In this document: positions 52,925-53,427 of the stretch, piece after piece
How positions within the stretch are numbered: position 1 is the first letter of the stretch
Layout: every line of letters begins with the position of its first letter
NCBI GenBank assembly: GCA_937899785.1
Contig: CALCCG010000105.1
Span: 1 to 53,427 of the forward strand
DNA length: 53,427 nucleotides
From: an uncultured Erythrobacter sp.
GTDB taxonomy: Bacteria; Pseudomonadota; Alphaproteobacteria; Sphingomonadales; Sphingomonadaceae
Reading direction: 5' to 3'
The notes under the pieces: model-generated
Seen by the model: only the letters and a program-made list of their open reading frames with translations
What the model was told of the DNA's origin: nothing
The model's database searches: none
Translations under genes and position numbers: made by a program

Positions 52925-53039
52925 ATGCCGCTTCCGAGTTCGCAAGGCTTGGAACACTCAGTGATGGGGCAAGCTATTCGAGATGGCGTGGGCATCGGGT
53001 TTCTGCCGCAGATCGAGGCCAAAAAACGCCGGGTATGAC
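52925..53039 (+). pseudogene. LysR-family regulator remnant (effector-domain fragment)
   Basis: A frame ending TGA at 53037-53039 encodes SQGLEHSVMGQAIRDGVGIG then FLPQIEAKKRRV. This matches the part of LysR effector-binding domains where a strand is followed by helix A-x-x-G-x-GIGFLP. The DNA-binding half and the rest of the effector domain are absent. The fragment begins close to the promoter of the opposite-strand membrane gene and ends 25 nt before repeat copy 2. Confidence 0.6.
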
Positions 53040-53063
53040 AGAGGTGATGAACGAAACCATGCG

Positions 53064-53168
53064 TCGCGGCGGAAGTTGCAGCGGCTGTCGGCGGCTAAGC
53101 TCTTATTAGACCAAACAGACAAGAGGGCCGTCGCAGGGAGACCTGCGGCGGCCTTTTTTTGCTATTAA
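53064..53168 (+). repeat. Direct repeat copy 2: tsf 3' end plus terminator
   Basis: Exact copy of 51991-52080 in its first 90 bases, including the last codons of tsf, its stop and the terminator hairpin. No tsf body precedes it. The end abuts the stop codon of the metallophosphoesterase gene. Confidence 0.97.
53126..53160 (+). terminator. Terminator, duplicate of the tsf terminator
   Basis: Same 12-bp stem and GAGA loop as at 52053, followed by seven T. It probably now shields the convergent metallophosphoesterase gene. Confidence 0.85.
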
Positions 53169-53427
53169 GACGTTTGCGGGCGGATCTCGATAAGCCACAA
53201 TTCTGGACGGGTCAGGAACCGCAAAGGTAAGACGCTTGTCCCAAGACCGGCGCTCGTCACGAGCGTCTTGCCTTCTTCTTTGACCACGCCGCAGGCATAT
53301 TTGTCGCCATACTGCGACATCTGCACGGGTGAGCCGCCCCAAGGATATGTCAGTTGGCCGCAATGTGTGTGTTCCGCCATCATGAGCGCGATTTCGTCCG
53401 GCATCTGTGGAAAGAGATCGGGCGTGT
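53165..53427 (-). CDS. Metallophosphoesterase, 5' part cut by window edge
   Basis: The C-terminal 86 or so residues of a calcineurin-like phosphoesterase. The metal-binding motif appears as MMAEHTHCGQLTYPWGG (family GHTHGGQ), preceded by DLFPQMPDEIAL and followed by GLGTSVLPLRFLTRPELWLI near the end, as in YkuE-type enzymes. The usual Gly-Gly after His is Cys-Gly here. The frame is open to the window edge, so the start lies outside. Confidence 0.85.
   Translation of the reverse strand, partial: TPDLFPQMPDEIALMMAEHTHCGQLTYPWGGSPVQMSQYGDKYACGVVKEEGKTLVTSAGLGTSVLPLRFLTRPELWLIEIRPQTS

Overview
The window reads as a chromosomal segment of an alphaproteobacterium, most likely of the Sphingomonadales (Erythrobacter/Sphingomonas-like). 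The pointers are many TonB-dependent receptors, a PepSY-OmpR-histidine kinase trio, an NDUFS4-type complex I accessory protein, a small SRP RNA next to dnaX-ybaB, DUF6456 and direct-repeat GTTC-N7-GTTC LexA boxes. This placement is inferred from gene content; no rRNA is present.

Layout. 1-5.2 kb: a truncated TonB receptor, tRNA-Pro(GGG) and yajC-secD-secF. 5.2-10.7 kb (mostly minus strand): a glycosyltransferase, an XRE regulator, a DUF6456 protein followed by a small membrane gene and a decayed second DUF6456 3' end, a Fe-S uracil-DNA-glycosylase-like protein and an ABC-F ATPase. 10.8-17.6 kb: PepSY protein with a two-component system, chorismate mutase, polyprenyl diphosphate synthase, HrpB helicase and the complex I subunit. 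17.6-25.6 kb: SRP RNA, dnaX, ybaB, lon, HU, a lipoprotein, rlmB and tRNA-Tyr.

25.6-40 kb is the accessory core. A three-gene minus-strand operon encodes a lipoprotein beta-propeller and a molybdenum hydroxylase (large subunit plus 2Fe-2S subunit). Divergent from it runs a tightly coupled nine-gene operon: ABC transporter (binding protein, permease, ATPase), a NikR-like regulator, two DUF1989 proteins (UAAP1/UAAP2, the carboxyguanidine deiminase type), a urea/guanidine carboxylase and allophanate hydrolase. Known biochemistry of these families suggests guanidine uptake and stepwise hydrolysis to ammonia and CO2. The NikR-like regulator has lost three of the four nickel ligands. The same spaced inverted repeat (TAWTAC-N14-GTAATA) lies over the operon promoter and directly before the regulator gene. 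No guanidine riboswitch was recognised by eye, so this looks like a protein-based alternative for controlling the pathway.

40-53.4 kb: a fatty-acid-hydroxylase/sterol-desaturase-type membrane enzyme, an acidic membrane protein, a large TonB receptor, a ketoacyl synthase III, a PAP2 phosphatase, psd-pssA, a small membrane protein whose upstream region carries two tandem LexA-type boxes, rpsB-tsf, and an islet flanked by exact copies of the tsf 3' end plus terminator. The islet holds a four-helix membrane gene, a 33-residue membrane peptide and a LysR remnant. The window ends in a truncated metallophosphoesterase gene.
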